DNA of 57,089 nucleotides from CAYWJT01 sp964458655 (GCA_964458655.1 CAYWJT010000010.1:1-57089); one strand, 5' to 3'; shown: positions 36,477-44,606, numbered from the stretch's first letter. The notes: a model not told the origin generated them from the letters alone. Translations and numbers: made by a program.

Positions 36477-37027
36477 GTCCTTTTCCTCGACGCGGCTTCG
36501 CGGCTGTAGACGCAGCCGCAGTAGCTCTGGCGGTAAAGCCCGTGGCCGCGGCTGAGTTCGACGCTTTTCTTGAAGCCGTCTTTTTTCTTGAAGTCCGACT
36601 CCAGGAAGGCGACCCCGAACCTGGCCGCCGACATCCTGCCGATGCGGTTGATGACGTCCGCCTTCTTCCAGGGGCTGACCGTCATGACCGTGGCGCAGGC
36701 CTCGAAGCCGAGGCGCGCCGCCGTCTCGGCCGTGCGGTGGATGCGAAGGGCGTAGCAGATGTCGCAGCGCCGGCCCTTTTCCGGCTCGTCCCGGAAGCGC
36801 GCCACGGCCCGCAGCCATTTTTCCGGCTCGTAGGCGTCTTCGATGAACGGCACGCCGAGCAGGCCGGCCACGCGGCGGGCGTCCTCGAGCCTTTTCGAGT
36901 ACTCCTCGGCCGGGTGGATATTGGAGTTGGAGAAGAACAGGGTCGGTTCGTATTCTTCCCGGAGCAGCCCGATGACGTAGAGCGCGTCGGGGGCGCAGCA
37001 GGCGTGCACCAACAGCTTCGGCTTCAT
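36473..37027 (-). CDS. queH: epoxyqueuosine reductase QueH
   Basis: The 184-residue protein carries the QueH cysteine set: adjacent Cys10-Cys11 in HACCAPD, Cys88 and Cys91 in RRCDICY, and Cys170 and Cys172 in SYCGC. The conserved FFSNSNIHPAEEYSKR segment is also present. It performs the last step of queuosine synthesis, reducing epoxyqueuosine in the tRNA anticodon. It is the non-homologous replacement of QueG. It overlaps hypF by 4 nt. A TAGAAT box lies nine bases before its ATG, suggesting a leaderless mRNA. Confidence 0.93.
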   Translation of the reverse strand: MKPKLLVHACCAPDALYVIGLLREEYEPTLFFSNSNIHPAEEYSKRLEDARRVAGLLGVPFIEDAYEPEKWLRAVARFRDEPEKGRRCDICYALRIHRTAETAARLGFEACATVMTVSPWKKADVINRIGRMSAARFGVAFLESDFKKKDGFKKSVELSRGHGLYRQSYCGCVYSREAASRKRT

Positions 37028-37036
37028 GACAAGGCT

Positions 37037-37065
37037 ATTCTAACTTCGGCGGACGCCCCGGTAAA
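37037..37065 (-). promoter_or_regulatory. promoter of queH-hypF, nearly leaderless
   Basis: Minus strand TTTACC (37060-37065), 17-nt spacer, TAGAAT (37037-37042). The ATG follows nine bases after the -10. Confidence 0.5.
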
Positions 37066-37078
37066 GGCCGGGGCCGTT

Positions 37079-38131
37079 TCAGAGCAGCTCTTTCAGGCGG
37101 GCGTCGAGCTCGGCGAGCTTGTTCTCGATGGCGTCGTACTGAATATAGAGCAGCTCAAGGTCTTCGCGCTCGAGGCGTTCTCTGGCCAGCGCCCGGCCCA
37201 GGGCCTCGAAATGTGGGTCCATCTGGCGCCTGACGGTCAGGATGCCCTTCTGGACCCTGTCCCTGGCCCGGCGCTCCAGAATGATGGACATCTCGAGGGC
37301 GTCTAGGCCCGACCTGCGCTCCTCTTCGGCATCGCGGATGCCCGAGGCCAGGACGGCCGCCCGCTCCTCGAGGCCCGCCGTTTCCTCCTCCAGGAGCGCG
37401 GCGCGCGCCTCCAGCTCCTCGACCTTGGCCCGGACGGCCCGGGCGTGCTCGGCCAGGGCCTCGAGGCTTTGACCCGTCTCGGCCTCTTCCCGAGCGGCCG
37501 GGTCCTTTTCCGCCGCGTCGGCAACGAGCTCGGGGAACAGCGGCCGCTCCCGGACAAGCCGGGCCCGGCCCGTAACCGACCTCAGTTCTTCCTTGGCGCC
37601 GCGCAACCTGGCGGCAACTTCCTTCTTCTCGGCCCGCAGGCTCTTGAGCCTGTCGCGGACCGGCGCCCGGAGCTTCTTCAACTCGACGAGCCTGTTCTGG
37701 AAGCCGGCGGCCAGCGAATCGTATTTTTTCTCGAGCTCCTGGATCCGGGAGAAGACGCCGTGCCACTCGGCGTGGAGGTTCGCGAGCTCCCTGTCGAGCG
37801 ACGACAGGGCTTCGGTTTCAGCCTCCACCCCCTCGAGGGTCAGGCCTTCGGACCAGGCTTTCTTGCCCAACTCGACGAGCAGCTGGCGTTTGCGCTCCTT
37901 CTCCCGCTTGATGAGCGTCTTCAGCCGCAGGACGGTCATCCTGCGCCGGGCGCCGGAGAAGAAGACGTTCAGCCTGAGACGGAAGGCCTCGTTGCGGAGG
38001 AGGAAAAACGCGGCCAGGAGCAGGGCGACGCAGATGAGGGCCAGGAGCAGCCAGAAGGGAAGGCCCTCGGCGGCGGCTGCCGGAGGATAGTCGGCCTGCC
38101 GGGCGGCGGAAAGACCGCTCTCGTGGATCAT
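37079..38131 (-). CDS. membrane-anchored coiled-coil protein
   Basis: From the ATG at 38131 (AAAGGGA upstream) the protein has 350 residues. One membrane helix (about 24-47, LPFWLLLALICVALLLAAFFLL) is followed by about 290 residues dominated by Glu, Arg, Lys, Leu and Ala. Heptad-like repeats run through this part, broken near the middle by a short Pro-containing segment (RERPLFPELVADAAEKDPAAREE). The TTG-started longer frame overlaps the promoter and is rejected. I do not recognise a family. The shape suggests a structural or scaffolding protein. It is alone between queH and tlpA-like genes. Confidence 0.65.
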   Translation of the reverse strand: MIHESGLSAARQADYPPAAAAEGLPFWLLLALICVALLLAAFFLLRNEAFRLRLNVFFSGARRRMTVLRLKTLIKREKERKRQLLVELGKKAWSEGLTLEGVEAETEALSSLDRELANLHAEWHGVFSRIQELEKKYDSLAAGFQNRLVELKKLRAPVRDRLKSLRAEKKEVAARLRGAKEELRSVTGRARLVRERPLFPELVADAAEKDPAAREEAETGQSLEALAEHARAVRAKVEELEARAALLEEETAGLEERAAVLASGIRDAEEERRSGLDALEMSIILERRARDRVQKGILTVRRQMDPHFEALGRALARERLEREDLELLYIQYDAIENKLAELDARLKELL

Positions 38132-38152
38132 GGCGTCCCTTTGTTCAGGGTC

Positions 38153-38181
38153 TAAATAACCCAACGTAAAGGGGAAGTCAA
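38153..38181 (-). promoter_or_regulatory. promoter of the coiled-coil protein gene
   Basis: Minus strand TTGACT (38176-38181), 17-nt spacer, TATTTA (38153-38158); leader of about 15 nt. Confidence 0.55.
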
Positions 38182-38197
38182 CGTCGGGAGTTCTTGA

Positions 38198-38695
38198 TTA
38201 TTCTGAGGGGGCCGAGAATTTTTCGAACAGCCTGACCAGTTCCTGCTTGTCCAGGTAGCCCACGTGCCGGTACCGGACGCGGCCGCCCGCGTCGATGATT
38301 ATGGTCGTGGGTATGAACTCGCCGGGACGGAAGCTCTCGACGACGGCCGCGTCGGCCATGGCCACGGGGTAGTTGACGCCGGCCTGGCCGGTCCATTCTT
38401 TGACCTGCTCGGGCGGCAGGTCGTCGACCGAGAGGCCGAGTATCTCCAGCCCTCTTTCCTTGTATTGTCTGTATGCTTCTATGAACCCGGGGATCTCGGC
38501 CCGGCAGGGTGGACACCAGGTGGCCCAGAAGTTGAGGAACAGCGTTTTTCCCTTATAGTCCGCGAGCGATATCTCGTTGCCGGCCAGGTCCTTGACCTTG
38601 AAATCGGGGGCCGCGGCGTCGTCGGCCCGGCAGGCCGCAAGGCCCGCGAAACCGAGGACCAAGAAGGCAGCCGCTAGAAGGATGGCTTTCTTCAT
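38198..38695 (-). CDS. TlpA-family thioredoxin-like lipoprotein
   Basis: AGGAGAAGAA directly precedes the ATG at 38695. The lipoprotein signal ends GLAAC (Cys22). The thioredoxin fold has WCPPC (Cys61, Cys64) and the TlpA/ResA insert, and FIPTTIIID contains the cis-proline. It would reduce disulfides outside the membrane, as ResA does in cytochrome c maturation or peroxiredoxin-like proteins in stress. It is a 165-residue stand-alone version of the C-terminal domain of the TPR lipoprotein at 2959-4878. No cytochrome maturation gene is adjacent. Confidence 0.88.
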   Translation of the reverse strand: MKKAILLAAAFLVLGFAGLAACRADDAAAPDFKVKDLAGNEISLADYKGKTLFLNFWATWCPPCRAEIPGFIEAYRQYKERGLEILGLSVDDLPPEQVKEWTGQAGVNYPVAMADAAVVESFRPGEFIPTTIIIDAGGRVRYRHVGYLDKQELVRLFEKFSAPSE

Positions 38696-38819
38696 TTCTT
38701 CTCCTGTCATTCCGGCGCTCCTTGCGCTCGAGCCCGTCCGTCTCGTCCCGGCCTCCGAGGGACCGAAGTCCTTGGGCCCGGGCCGAACCGTCGCCGGGCC
38801 GGCCGAGCTTGAGGCCGGC

Positions 38820-38871
38820 TATAATCTATCATTCCGATAGAAATTATAGAACAAATAGGATATCCAAGCAA
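38820..38871 (-). promoter_or_regulatory. promoter and palindrome upstream of the TlpA-like gene
   Basis: Minus strand TTGCTT (38866-38871), 17-nt spacer, TATAAT (38843-38848). Just downstream lies the imperfect palindrome TATAATCTATC (38820-38830) / GATAGAAATTATA (38836-38848). It covers the -10 and the predicted start and is a candidate operator. Confidence 0.45.
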
Positions 38872-38899
38872 GTCGGCACGATGTGCTCCGACCGCATCC

Positions 38900-38933
38900 G
38901 GCCGGCGGGAATATGCCGGCCTCGCCCGAGGCC
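38900..38933 (-). other. two overlapping hairpins after porB
   Basis: GGCCGGC/GCCGGCC (38900-38906 and 38915-38921) and GGCCTCG/CGAGGCC (38918-38924 and 38927-38933). There is no T-tract, so this is not a classical terminator. It may protect the 3' end of the por transcript. Confidence 0.4.
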
Positions 38934-38938
38934 CCGGC

Positions 38939-39832
38939 TCACTCCGCCTGCTTGAGGAGCCTCTCCCAGCGGGCGTCGACCTCGGCCTGGATGGCGGCAA
39001 CGGCCTCCTCTTTCAGGTGCCTGAACCTGCCCTGGAGCCTGATGTAGTCCGCTACCGGCTTTCTGTCCTTGAGCTTGATGTTGATGACGGTCCTTTCCCC
39101 GTCGAAGATCTCGTAGAGCGGGAAGAGGCCGGTCTGGACCGCCAGCCGGGCCAGCTTGACCGAGTCGTCGGGCCGGCTCTTCCAGCCCGTCGGGCAGGGC
39201 GCGAAGACGTGGAAGAAACGGGTGCCCTTTATCTCCCTGGCCTTCTTCATCTTCTTGAACATGTCCTCGGGGTAAGCGACGCTGGCCGTGGCGATATAGG
39301 GAATGCGGTGGGCGGCCATGATGGCGACGATGTCCTTCTTGGGCCTGTCCTTGAAATGTTTCACGGGCGTCGTGGTCGTCCATGCGCCGTAGGGGGTCGC
39401 CGAGCTCCTCTGGATGCCGGTGTTCATGTAGGCTTCGTTGTCGTAGCAGACGTAGATGATGTCGTCGTTGCGCTCGGCCGCTCCGGACAGGGCCTGGATG
39501 CCGATGTCGAAGGTCCCGCCGTCGCCGGCCCAGGCCACGACGGTGGTTTCGGCGTCGCCGACCATCTCCAGCCCGGCCTTGACGCCGGTGGCCGTCGAGG
39601 CCGCGGTCTCGAAGGCGCAGTGGTAGATGGGCGTGTCGAGGGAGGAATAGGGATAGGGCCCGTCGATGACGGCCCAGCAGCAGGCCGGAATGCAGACGAC
39701 CGTCTTCTGGCCCAGGGCCTTGAGCATGTACCTCATGGCCAGCGTGGCCCCGCAGCCCTGGCAGGCCAGGTGACCGCAGCTCATCAGCTCTTCGGCCGGG
39801 AGTGTCAGCGTCATCTTCTTCTCTTTCTTCAT
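38939..39832 (-). CDS. porB: pyruvate:ferredoxin oxidoreductase beta subunit
   Basis: The start ATG at 39832 overlaps the porA stop by 4 nt, with GGAG upstream. The protein has 297 residues. Cys19, Cys24 and Cys27 (SCGHLACQGCG) belong to the cluster site. The thiamine-diphosphate motif is present as GDGGTFDIGIQALSGAAERNDDIIYVCYDNEAYMNTG (GDG...N). The beta subunit holds ThDP and one 4Fe-4S cluster and decarboxylates the oxoacid. The ETAASTATG and SSATPYGAWTTTTP stretches match pyruvate-type enzymes better than 2-oxoglutarate ones. That substrate choice is an inference. Confidence 0.9.
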   Translation of the reverse strand: MKKEKKMTLTLPAEELMSCGHLACQGCGATLAMRYMLKALGQKTVVCIPACCWAVIDGPYPYSSLDTPIYHCAFETAASTATGVKAGLEMVGDAETTVVAWAGDGGTFDIGIQALSGAAERNDDIIYVCYDNEAYMNTGIQRSSATPYGAWTTTTPVKHFKDRPKKDIVAIMAAHRIPYIATASVAYPEDMFKKMKKAREIKGTRFFHVFAPCPTGWKSRPDDSVKLARLAVQTGLFPLYEIFDGERTVINIKLKDRKPVADYIRLQGRFRHLKEEAVAAIQAEVDARWERLLKQAE

Positions 39833-40983
39833 TTCTTCACTCCTATCCAGACGATCTCTTCCTCGGCCCTGTCGTTGGCCAGGGCGTGGGCCGCGATCTC
39901 CTTGAAGTGGCCAGTCGTTATGTCCCGGCCGCCGAGGCCGGTGATGTAGCCGTGGACCGTCGGCGTCGCGGCGGTGCCGTACAACGCCGACTTGACTTCC
40001 TGATAGAAGATGCCGTGATAACCGTAGGAGGCGTTCCGGTCGACCACGGCGACCCTGGCCGCCTTCCCGAGAGCCCTGCGGACGGCCTCGAAGGGGAACG
40101 GCCTGAAGACCCTGACCCTCAGGTTGCCGGCCTTGACGCCCTGTTTGCGCAGCTCGTCGACGGCCACCCTGGCCGTGAAGCCGGGCGTGCCCGAGGTCAC
40201 GAACACGAACTCGGCGTCGTCGAGCATGTACTCGTCGACCAGGCCGAGCCGCCGGCCGAAGGCTTTCTCGAACTCCAGGCCCGTCTTCTCGATCAGGGCG
40301 GGGGCCTTCTCCATGTCCTTCTGGAGCTTGTAGCGGAGCTCGAAGTAGTGCTCCGGCGAGGTCAGTCCGCCGAAGGCGTGCGGGTCGGACGGCGCGAGCT
40401 TTATCTCCGGCCTGAAGGGCGGCAGGTAGGCGTCGACCGCGGCTTGGTCCGGCACCTCGACCACCTCGTAGGTGTGCGAGAGCACGAAGGCGTCGAGGAT
40501 GACCATGGCCGGGATCATCAGCGCTTCCGAGACCTTGAAGGCCTGGATGACCGTGTCGAGGACTTCCTGGTTGGAGGCGCAGTAGTACTGCATCCAGCCG
40601 GTGTCGCGCTGCGACAGGCTGTCGTTCTGGTCGGTCCAGATGCTCCAGCCCGGGGCCATGGCCCGGTTGATGTTGCCCATGACCACGGGGTGCCTGCCGC
40701 CTGAAGCCCAGTGCAGCATCTCGTGCATCAAGGCCAGTCCCTGGGCGGAGGTGGCCGTGAAGGCCCGGGCGCCGGCCGCCGAGGCGCCGATCGAGGCGGC
40801 CATCGCGGAATGCTCGGACTCGACCTTGATGAACTTGGCGTCCAGCATCCCGTCGGCGCACATCTCGGAGAGGAGCTCCACCACCTGGGTCTGGGGCGTG
40901 ATGGGATAGGCCGCGATGACCTGGGCGCGGGAGAGCATGGCGCCGTAGGAAAGCGCGTGGTTGCCCATGATGACCTTTTTCAT
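39829..40983 (-). CDS. porA: pyruvate:ferredoxin oxidoreductase alpha subunit
   Basis: The start is ATG at 40983, overlapping the porD stop, with GGAGGAGAAGAG upstream. The longer frame to 41139 is a shadow of porD. MGNHALSYGAMLSRAQVIAAYPITPQTQVVE is the typical PorA N-terminus, and ATSAQGLALMHEMLHWASG is the oxoacid oxidoreductase alpha signature. The 384-residue subunit forms the substrate and CoA side of the active site with PorB. It is the third gene of porC-porD-porA-porB. Confidence 0.92.
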   Translation of the reverse strand: MKKVIMGNHALSYGAMLSRAQVIAAYPITPQTQVVELLSEMCADGMLDAKFIKVESEHSAMAASIGASAAGARAFTATSAQGLALMHEMLHWASGGRHPVVMGNINRAMAPGWSIWTDQNDSLSQRDTGWMQYYCASNQEVLDTVIQAFKVSEALMIPAMVILDAFVLSHTYEVVEVPDQAAVDAYLPPFRPEIKLAPSDPHAFGGLTSPEHYFELRYKLQKDMEKAPALIEKTGLEFEKAFGRRLGLVDEYMLDDAEFVFVTSGTPGFTARVAVDELRKQGVKAGNLRVRVFRPFPFEAVRRALGKAARVAVVDRNASYGYHGIFYQEVKSALYGTAATPTVHGYITGLGGRDITTGHFKEIAAHALANDRAEEEIVWIGVKK

Positions 40984-41276
40984 CTCTTCTCCTCCACCAT
41001 GACGATGCACTTGGCCGGGCATTCCTCGGCGCAGATGCCGCAGCCCTTGCAGTAGTCGTAGTCGATGACCGGCCATTCGTCGACGACCTCGATGCTCGGT
41101 TCGGGGCAGAACTTCCAGCAGATGCCGCACTGGATGCACTTGCTGAGGTCGATCTCGGGCCTGATGTTGCGCCAGGAGCCGGTCAGGTTGTGGGTCTGGG
41201 CGCCGATGGAGATGACCATGGTCGGCATCTCATCGGCCGAGTCGAAAACGATCTTGGGAGCCTTCTTCTTTTTCAT
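40980..41276 (-). CDS. porD: pyruvate:ferredoxin oxidoreductase delta subunit, 2[4Fe-4S] ferredoxin-like
   Basis: The 98-residue protein has two classical CxxCxxCxxxCP motifs, CIQCGICWKFCP and CKGCGICAEECP. They follow an N-terminal TGSWRNIRPEID segment typical of PorD. It carries electrons from the ThDP/cluster subunit to external ferredoxin. It is 13 nt downstream of porC and overlaps porA by 4 nt. Confidence 0.93.
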   Translation of the reverse strand: MKKKKAPKIVFDSADEMPTMVISIGAQTHNLTGSWRNIRPEIDLSKCIQCGICWKFCPEPSIEVVDEWPVIDYDYCKGCGICAEECPAKCIVMVEEKR

Positions 41277-41289
41277 GGCGGCTTTCCTT

Positions 41290-41832
41290 TCAGGCCTTTT
41301 CGTAGGCTTCGGCGGCGGCCAGGACGTTTTCCTCGGGCTTTATCGGCACGCCTTCCCTGATGGCCTGGGCCAGGGAGTCGAACCTCGTCAGCCCCAGGAT
41401 CTTGACGACGGCGCCGGCCACGGCGGTGTTGACGATGGGCGCGGCCAGCGTCCCGAGCTTATGCCTGACGGCGATCTCGGTGGCGTTGACCGTCCGCACT
41501 TTGAACCGTCCGTGGAAGGGGAATTCCTCGGGCCGCCGGTCGGTGTTGATGATGACCGTCCCGCCCGGCTTCAGCCCTTCCGTGACGTCGACGGCGTCGA
41601 CCAGGGTCGGGTCGACGATGACCACGTGGTCGGGGTTATAGACGCGGCTCTTGTCGTAGATGGGCCCGGCGTCGATCCTGATGAAGGCCACGACGGGCGA
41701 GCCCCGTCTCTCGACCCCGAATTCGGGGTAGGCCTGGACGTAATTGCCTTCCTTGGCCAGGGCGTCGGCCAGGACCTTGGAGGCGACGACCGTTCCCTGC
41801 CCGCCGCGTCCATGGAATCTTATCTCAACCAT
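41290..41832 (-). CDS. porC: pyruvate:ferredoxin oxidoreductase gamma subunit
   Basis: MVEIRFHGRGGQGTVVASKVLADAL is the diagnostic start of gamma subunits, followed by EFGVERRGSPVVAFIRID. Length 180 residues. AAGGAG lies upstream of the ATG. It is the first gene of the por operon. A short, AT-rich spacer (41833-41932) ahead of it also contains the terminator of the next operon. Confidence 0.93.
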   Translation of the reverse strand: MVEIRFHGRGGQGTVVASKVLADALAKEGNYVQAYPEFGVERRGSPVVAFIRIDAGPIYDKSRVYNPDHVVIVDPTLVDAVDVTEGLKPGGTVIINTDRRPEEFPFHGRFKVRTVNATEIAVRHKLGTLAAPIVNTAVAGAVVKILGLTRFDSLAQAIREGVPIKPEENVLAAAEAYEKA

Positions 41833-41895
41833 AGCCTGCTCCTTGAGAAATTCGGTCTAAATGAGTGAAAGATATTATTATCATTATTCGCCGCC

Positions 41896-41934
41896 AAAAA
41901 AAAGCGCCCAAAGCCGGCCGCGGCTCCGGCCGCT
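41896..41934 (-). terminator. probable terminator of the thiC / endonuclease IV-like operon
   Basis: Minus strand: AGCGGCC (41934-41928) can pair with GGGCGCT (41909-41903) with one mismatch, enclosing a GC-rich inner hairpin. It is followed directly by a T-run at 41903-41896. It starts at the stop codon of the upstream gene. Confidence 0.5.
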
Positions 41935-42832
41935 AGGGCAGGGGCGTTTTCGCCGCCCGGTTCAATGCGCCCGCCCGTCCCTCTTCCTTGGAGACCAGGC
42001 TCCGGTAGAGAGACTGGTGCATCAGGGCGTCCTGCTCCAGGTTGGGGCTTTCGCAGACGACCATCCCGCTCGCGTCGATAGCCCGCAGGGCCTCCAGCCA
42101 CTCGTAGTATCGGAAGTCGGCTTCCTCCAGGTTCAAGTGCTTGAGCTCTCCAGCATGGCCGTAATGGATGCCGGCGATATGGATGTGGAGGTCCCGGAGG
42201 GCCCGGAGGCCGAGCTTCTTAGCGACCTTGGACAGCACCCTCTCGAACTCGCCGTAGGAGTTGACCCGGCCTTCTCGGGCGTAGAGGTGGGAGAAGTCCA
42301 GGCAGGGCTTGAGGCCATCGACCTCCCGGCAGAGCGACAGGACCTCGTCGAGGGACCCGAACTGGGACCTCTTGCCCATGGTCTCTATCCTCAGGCTGAC
42401 CGGCAGCCGTTCCTGCCGGACGATGGACATGATCCGGGCCAGCCCGGCCCTGATCGTCCGGCCGGTTTGCTCCGGCTCGGACTCGCCGTAGTAGCCGGCA
42501 TGGAAGACGACCGAGACTGCGCCGCAGGCGGCCGCCGTCCTGGCCGACTTGAGCAGCCTTTCCTGGCTCTGCAGGCGCTTGCCCTCGTCTGCGGCGTTGA
42601 GGTTGATGAAGTAGGGCGCGTGCACGCTCAGCCTGACCCCGTGCTTTTCGGCGGCGCGCCGCACCGCGGCGGCGGTTTCAGCGTCCATGTGGACGCCGCG
42701 GACGAACTCGACTTCGAGGCAGTCGAGGCCGAGCTCGCGGACGCGTTCGATGCCTGAGACGGTGGAATCGGCCGCAGCCGAATGGGGGACGCCCGCCGTC
42801 CCGAACAGCAGGCCTTCAGACGCAGGTCTCAT
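41933..42832 (-). CDS. endonuclease IV-like TIM-barrel protein
   Basis: The 299-residue protein shows the AP endonuclease 2 pattern: LSVHAPYFINL, VVFHAGYYG, LRIETMGKRSQFG, CLDFSHLYAREG, HIHIAGIHYG and a final VVCESPNLEQDA. These provide the His, Glu and Asp ligands of the three-zinc site. This makes cleavage at abasic sites plausible. The sequence differs from standard Nfo at the N-terminus, and sugar-phosphate isomerases share the fold, so the precise reaction is open. Its start overlaps the end of thiC by 17 nt. There is no known link with thiamine. Confidence 0.75.
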   Translation of the reverse strand: MRPASEGLLFGTAGVPHSAAADSTVSGIERVRELGLDCLEVEFVRGVHMDAETAAAVRRAAEKHGVRLSVHAPYFINLNAADEGKRLQSQERLLKSARTAAACGAVSVVFHAGYYGESEPEQTGRTIRAGLARIMSIVRQERLPVSLRIETMGKRSQFGSLDEVLSLCREVDGLKPCLDFSHLYAREGRVNSYGEFERVLSKVAKKLGLRALRDLHIHIAGIHYGHAGELKHLNLEEADFRYYEWLEALRAIDASGMVVCESPNLEQDALMHQSLYRSLVSKEEGRAGALNRAAKTPLP

Positions 42833-44123
42833 CGCCGCCGTCCTCGCGTTCCAGGAACTCGCTCACGATGCGCATGGCGCAGAACTCGCCGCACATCGAG
42901 CAGGCCCGGGAACGGGAGCGTCTCCGGCGGCGGACGAGCTCGAACTTGGCCGGGTCGACGGCGAGCCTCTTCTGGGTCTCCCAGTCGAGGCTTTTCCTGG
43001 CCTTGGAGATCGCCAGGTCCCCGGACAGGGCGCCGGGGACTCCCTTGACGATGTCGGCGGCGTGGGCGGCGATGCGGGAAGCGATCAGACCCTCCCTGAC
43101 GTCGTCGACCGACGGCAGCCCGAGGTGCTCGGCCGGGGTGACATAGCAGAGGAAGTCGGCGCCGGCCGCGGCCGCCAGCGCGCCCCCGATCGCCGCCACG
43201 ATATGGTCGTAGCCCGGCGCGATATCCGTCACGAGCGGCCCCAGGACGTAGAACGGCGCGCCCTGGCAGAGCCTTTTCTCCAGCCTCACGTTCATCTCCA
43301 CCTGGTCGAGCGGCACGTGGCCTGGGCCCTCGACCATAGCCTGGACCCCCGCGTCCCGGGCGGCCTTGACAAGCTCGCCGAGCGTCAGCAGCTCCTCGAC
43401 CTGCGGCCTGTCGGTCGCGTCCAGGACTGACCCGGGCCGCAACCCGTCGCCCAGGCTCAGCGTGACGTCGTATTTCGCCGCCAATTCGAGCAGGCGGTCG
43501 TAGTCGGAATAAAAGGGGTTTTCCTTCCGGTTGCGAAGCATCCAGGCCAGCAGAAAGGCGCCGCCCCTGGAGACGACATCGGCCACGCGTCCCTGCTTCC
43601 TGAGTCTTTCGATGCCGCGCAGGGTCAGTCCGGCGTGCACCGTCATGAAGTCCACGCCTTCCCGGGCCTGGTTCTCCACGGCCTGGAACAGGTCGTCGGG
43701 CGTCATATCTACGATGGCGCCGCGGCGGCCGATGGCCTCGACCGCGGCCTGGTAGATGGGCACAGTGCCGACCGGCAGCGGCGAGGCCTTGAGGACGGCC
43801 CGGCGGACCTTCCTGATGTCGCCTCCGGTGCTCAGGTCCATCAGGGCGTCGGCTCCGTACTCGAGGCTGACCCTGACCTTGGCCAGCTCGTCGCCGAGTC
43901 GCGGGAAGTCGCGGGAAGTCCCCAAGTTGACGTTGACCTTGGTCCTCAGCCCTTGACCTATCCCGGCGGGACGGGCCGGCCTGTGGATGGGATTGAACGG
44001 GATGACCGCCAGACCGGCGGCAACTTTTTCGGCCAACGTTTCCGGCGGGACGGACTCTTCCCTCGCGACCCTTTTGAGGGCCGGGCTGAGGACACCCTTC
44101 CGCGCGAGTTCCGTTTGCGTCAT
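42816..44123 (-). CDS. thiC: phosphomethylpyrimidine synthase ThiC (short form)
   Basis: This non-canonical radical SAM enzyme converts aminoimidazole ribotide to the thiamine pyrimidine. The C-terminal cluster motif C-x2-C-x4-C is at Cys408, Cys411 and Cys415 (ACSMCGEFCAMR). Signature blocks include KVNVNLGTSRD, GADALMDLSTGGDI, FMTVHAGLT, SLGDGLRPGS and EGPGHVPLDQ. At 435 residues it is the short form, without the N-terminal extension of the enterobacterial enzyme. A good promoter leaves a leader of only about 25 nt, too short for the usual TPP riboswitch. Confidence 0.97.
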   Translation of the reverse strand: MTQTELARKGVLSPALKRVAREESVPPETLAEKVAAGLAVIPFNPIHRPARPAGIGQGLRTKVNVNLGTSRDFPRLGDELAKVRVSLEYGADALMDLSTGGDIRKVRRAVLKASPLPVGTVPIYQAAVEAIGRRGAIVDMTPDDLFQAVENQAREGVDFMTVHAGLTLRGIERLRKQGRVADVVSRGGAFLLAWMLRNRKENPFYSDYDRLLELAAKYDVTLSLGDGLRPGSVLDATDRPQVEELLTLGELVKAARDAGVQAMVEGPGHVPLDQVEMNVRLEKRLCQGAPFYVLGPLVTDIAPGYDHIVAAIGGALAAAAGADFLCYVTPAEHLGLPSVDDVREGLIASRIAAHAADIVKGVPGALSGDLAISKARKSLDWETQKRLAVDPAKFELVRRRRRSRSRACSMCGEFCAMRIVSEFLEREDGGDETCV

Positions 44124-44155
44124 TGTTTCTGAACCCGGGAAACCGCTAAAATTTA

Positions 44156-44184
44156 AGTATAGATTAGCCCTCCCGAGCTGTCAA
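44156..44184 (-). promoter_or_regulatory. promoter of thiC
   Basis: Minus strand TTGACA (44179-44184), 17-nt spacer, TATACT (44156-44161). Predicted start near 44149. Confidence 0.7.
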
Positions 44185-44264
44185 GGAAACGGGGGCTCTG
44201 TGACGAAAATTGTGGCAGAATTGGGGTTTGCCCGCACTTTTCGTCACAGAGCCGGAAACGGGGG
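44185..44264. repeat. 16-bp perfect inverted repeat flanked by 11-bp direct repeats, next to the thiC promoter
   Basis: GGCTCTGTGACGAAAA (44194-44209) is exactly complementary to TTTTCGTCACAGAGCC (44238-44253), 28 nt apart. GGAAACGGGGG occurs at 44185-44195 and again at 44254-44264. The left copy abuts the -35 box of thiC. It could be an operator or the relic of a tiny mobile element. Confidence 0.7.
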
Positions 44265-44411
44265 AGCGACATCCCTGATTCCGCAACAGACTTGATCCGG
44301 GGCGGGGTCCTGTCACGGCTCGTCCCCGCCCGTCCTCGCTCCACGCATCCCCCCGCGGGGAACCCCTTTCTCTGCGGGCGTTGCGGGACTGGAGCCGTGC
44401 CGCCCCTCCCA

Positions 44412-44475
44412 TTGTCCCACTTACCCTTATAGTATCGAGATGCTCTTCAGTGAGAATAAGGGACAGGCAGCGACC
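44412..44475. repeat. hairpin with GGGACAGG motif
   Basis: CCCTTAT (44424-44430) pairs with ATAAGGG (44456-44462). The right side continues as AAGGGACAGGCAGCGACC (44458-44475), a relative of the 12982 motif. Confidence 0.4.
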
Positions 44476-44606
44476 AATCGAATTCGTTTGAATTGAGCGC
44501 CTGCGCCCGGTTCTTTGGAGATGCGCGGGCGCCTTCGGGCTCGCCGCGGCCGGGGGAAGACTGCCAGGGCTCGCGTTTCCGGACGGCCCGACCCATGACA
44601 AAGCAC

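Noticed and set aside
44124..44400. TPP riboswitch expected upstream of thiC
   Set aside because: No thi-box core could be read on the minus strand, and the promoter leaves only about 25 nt of leader.
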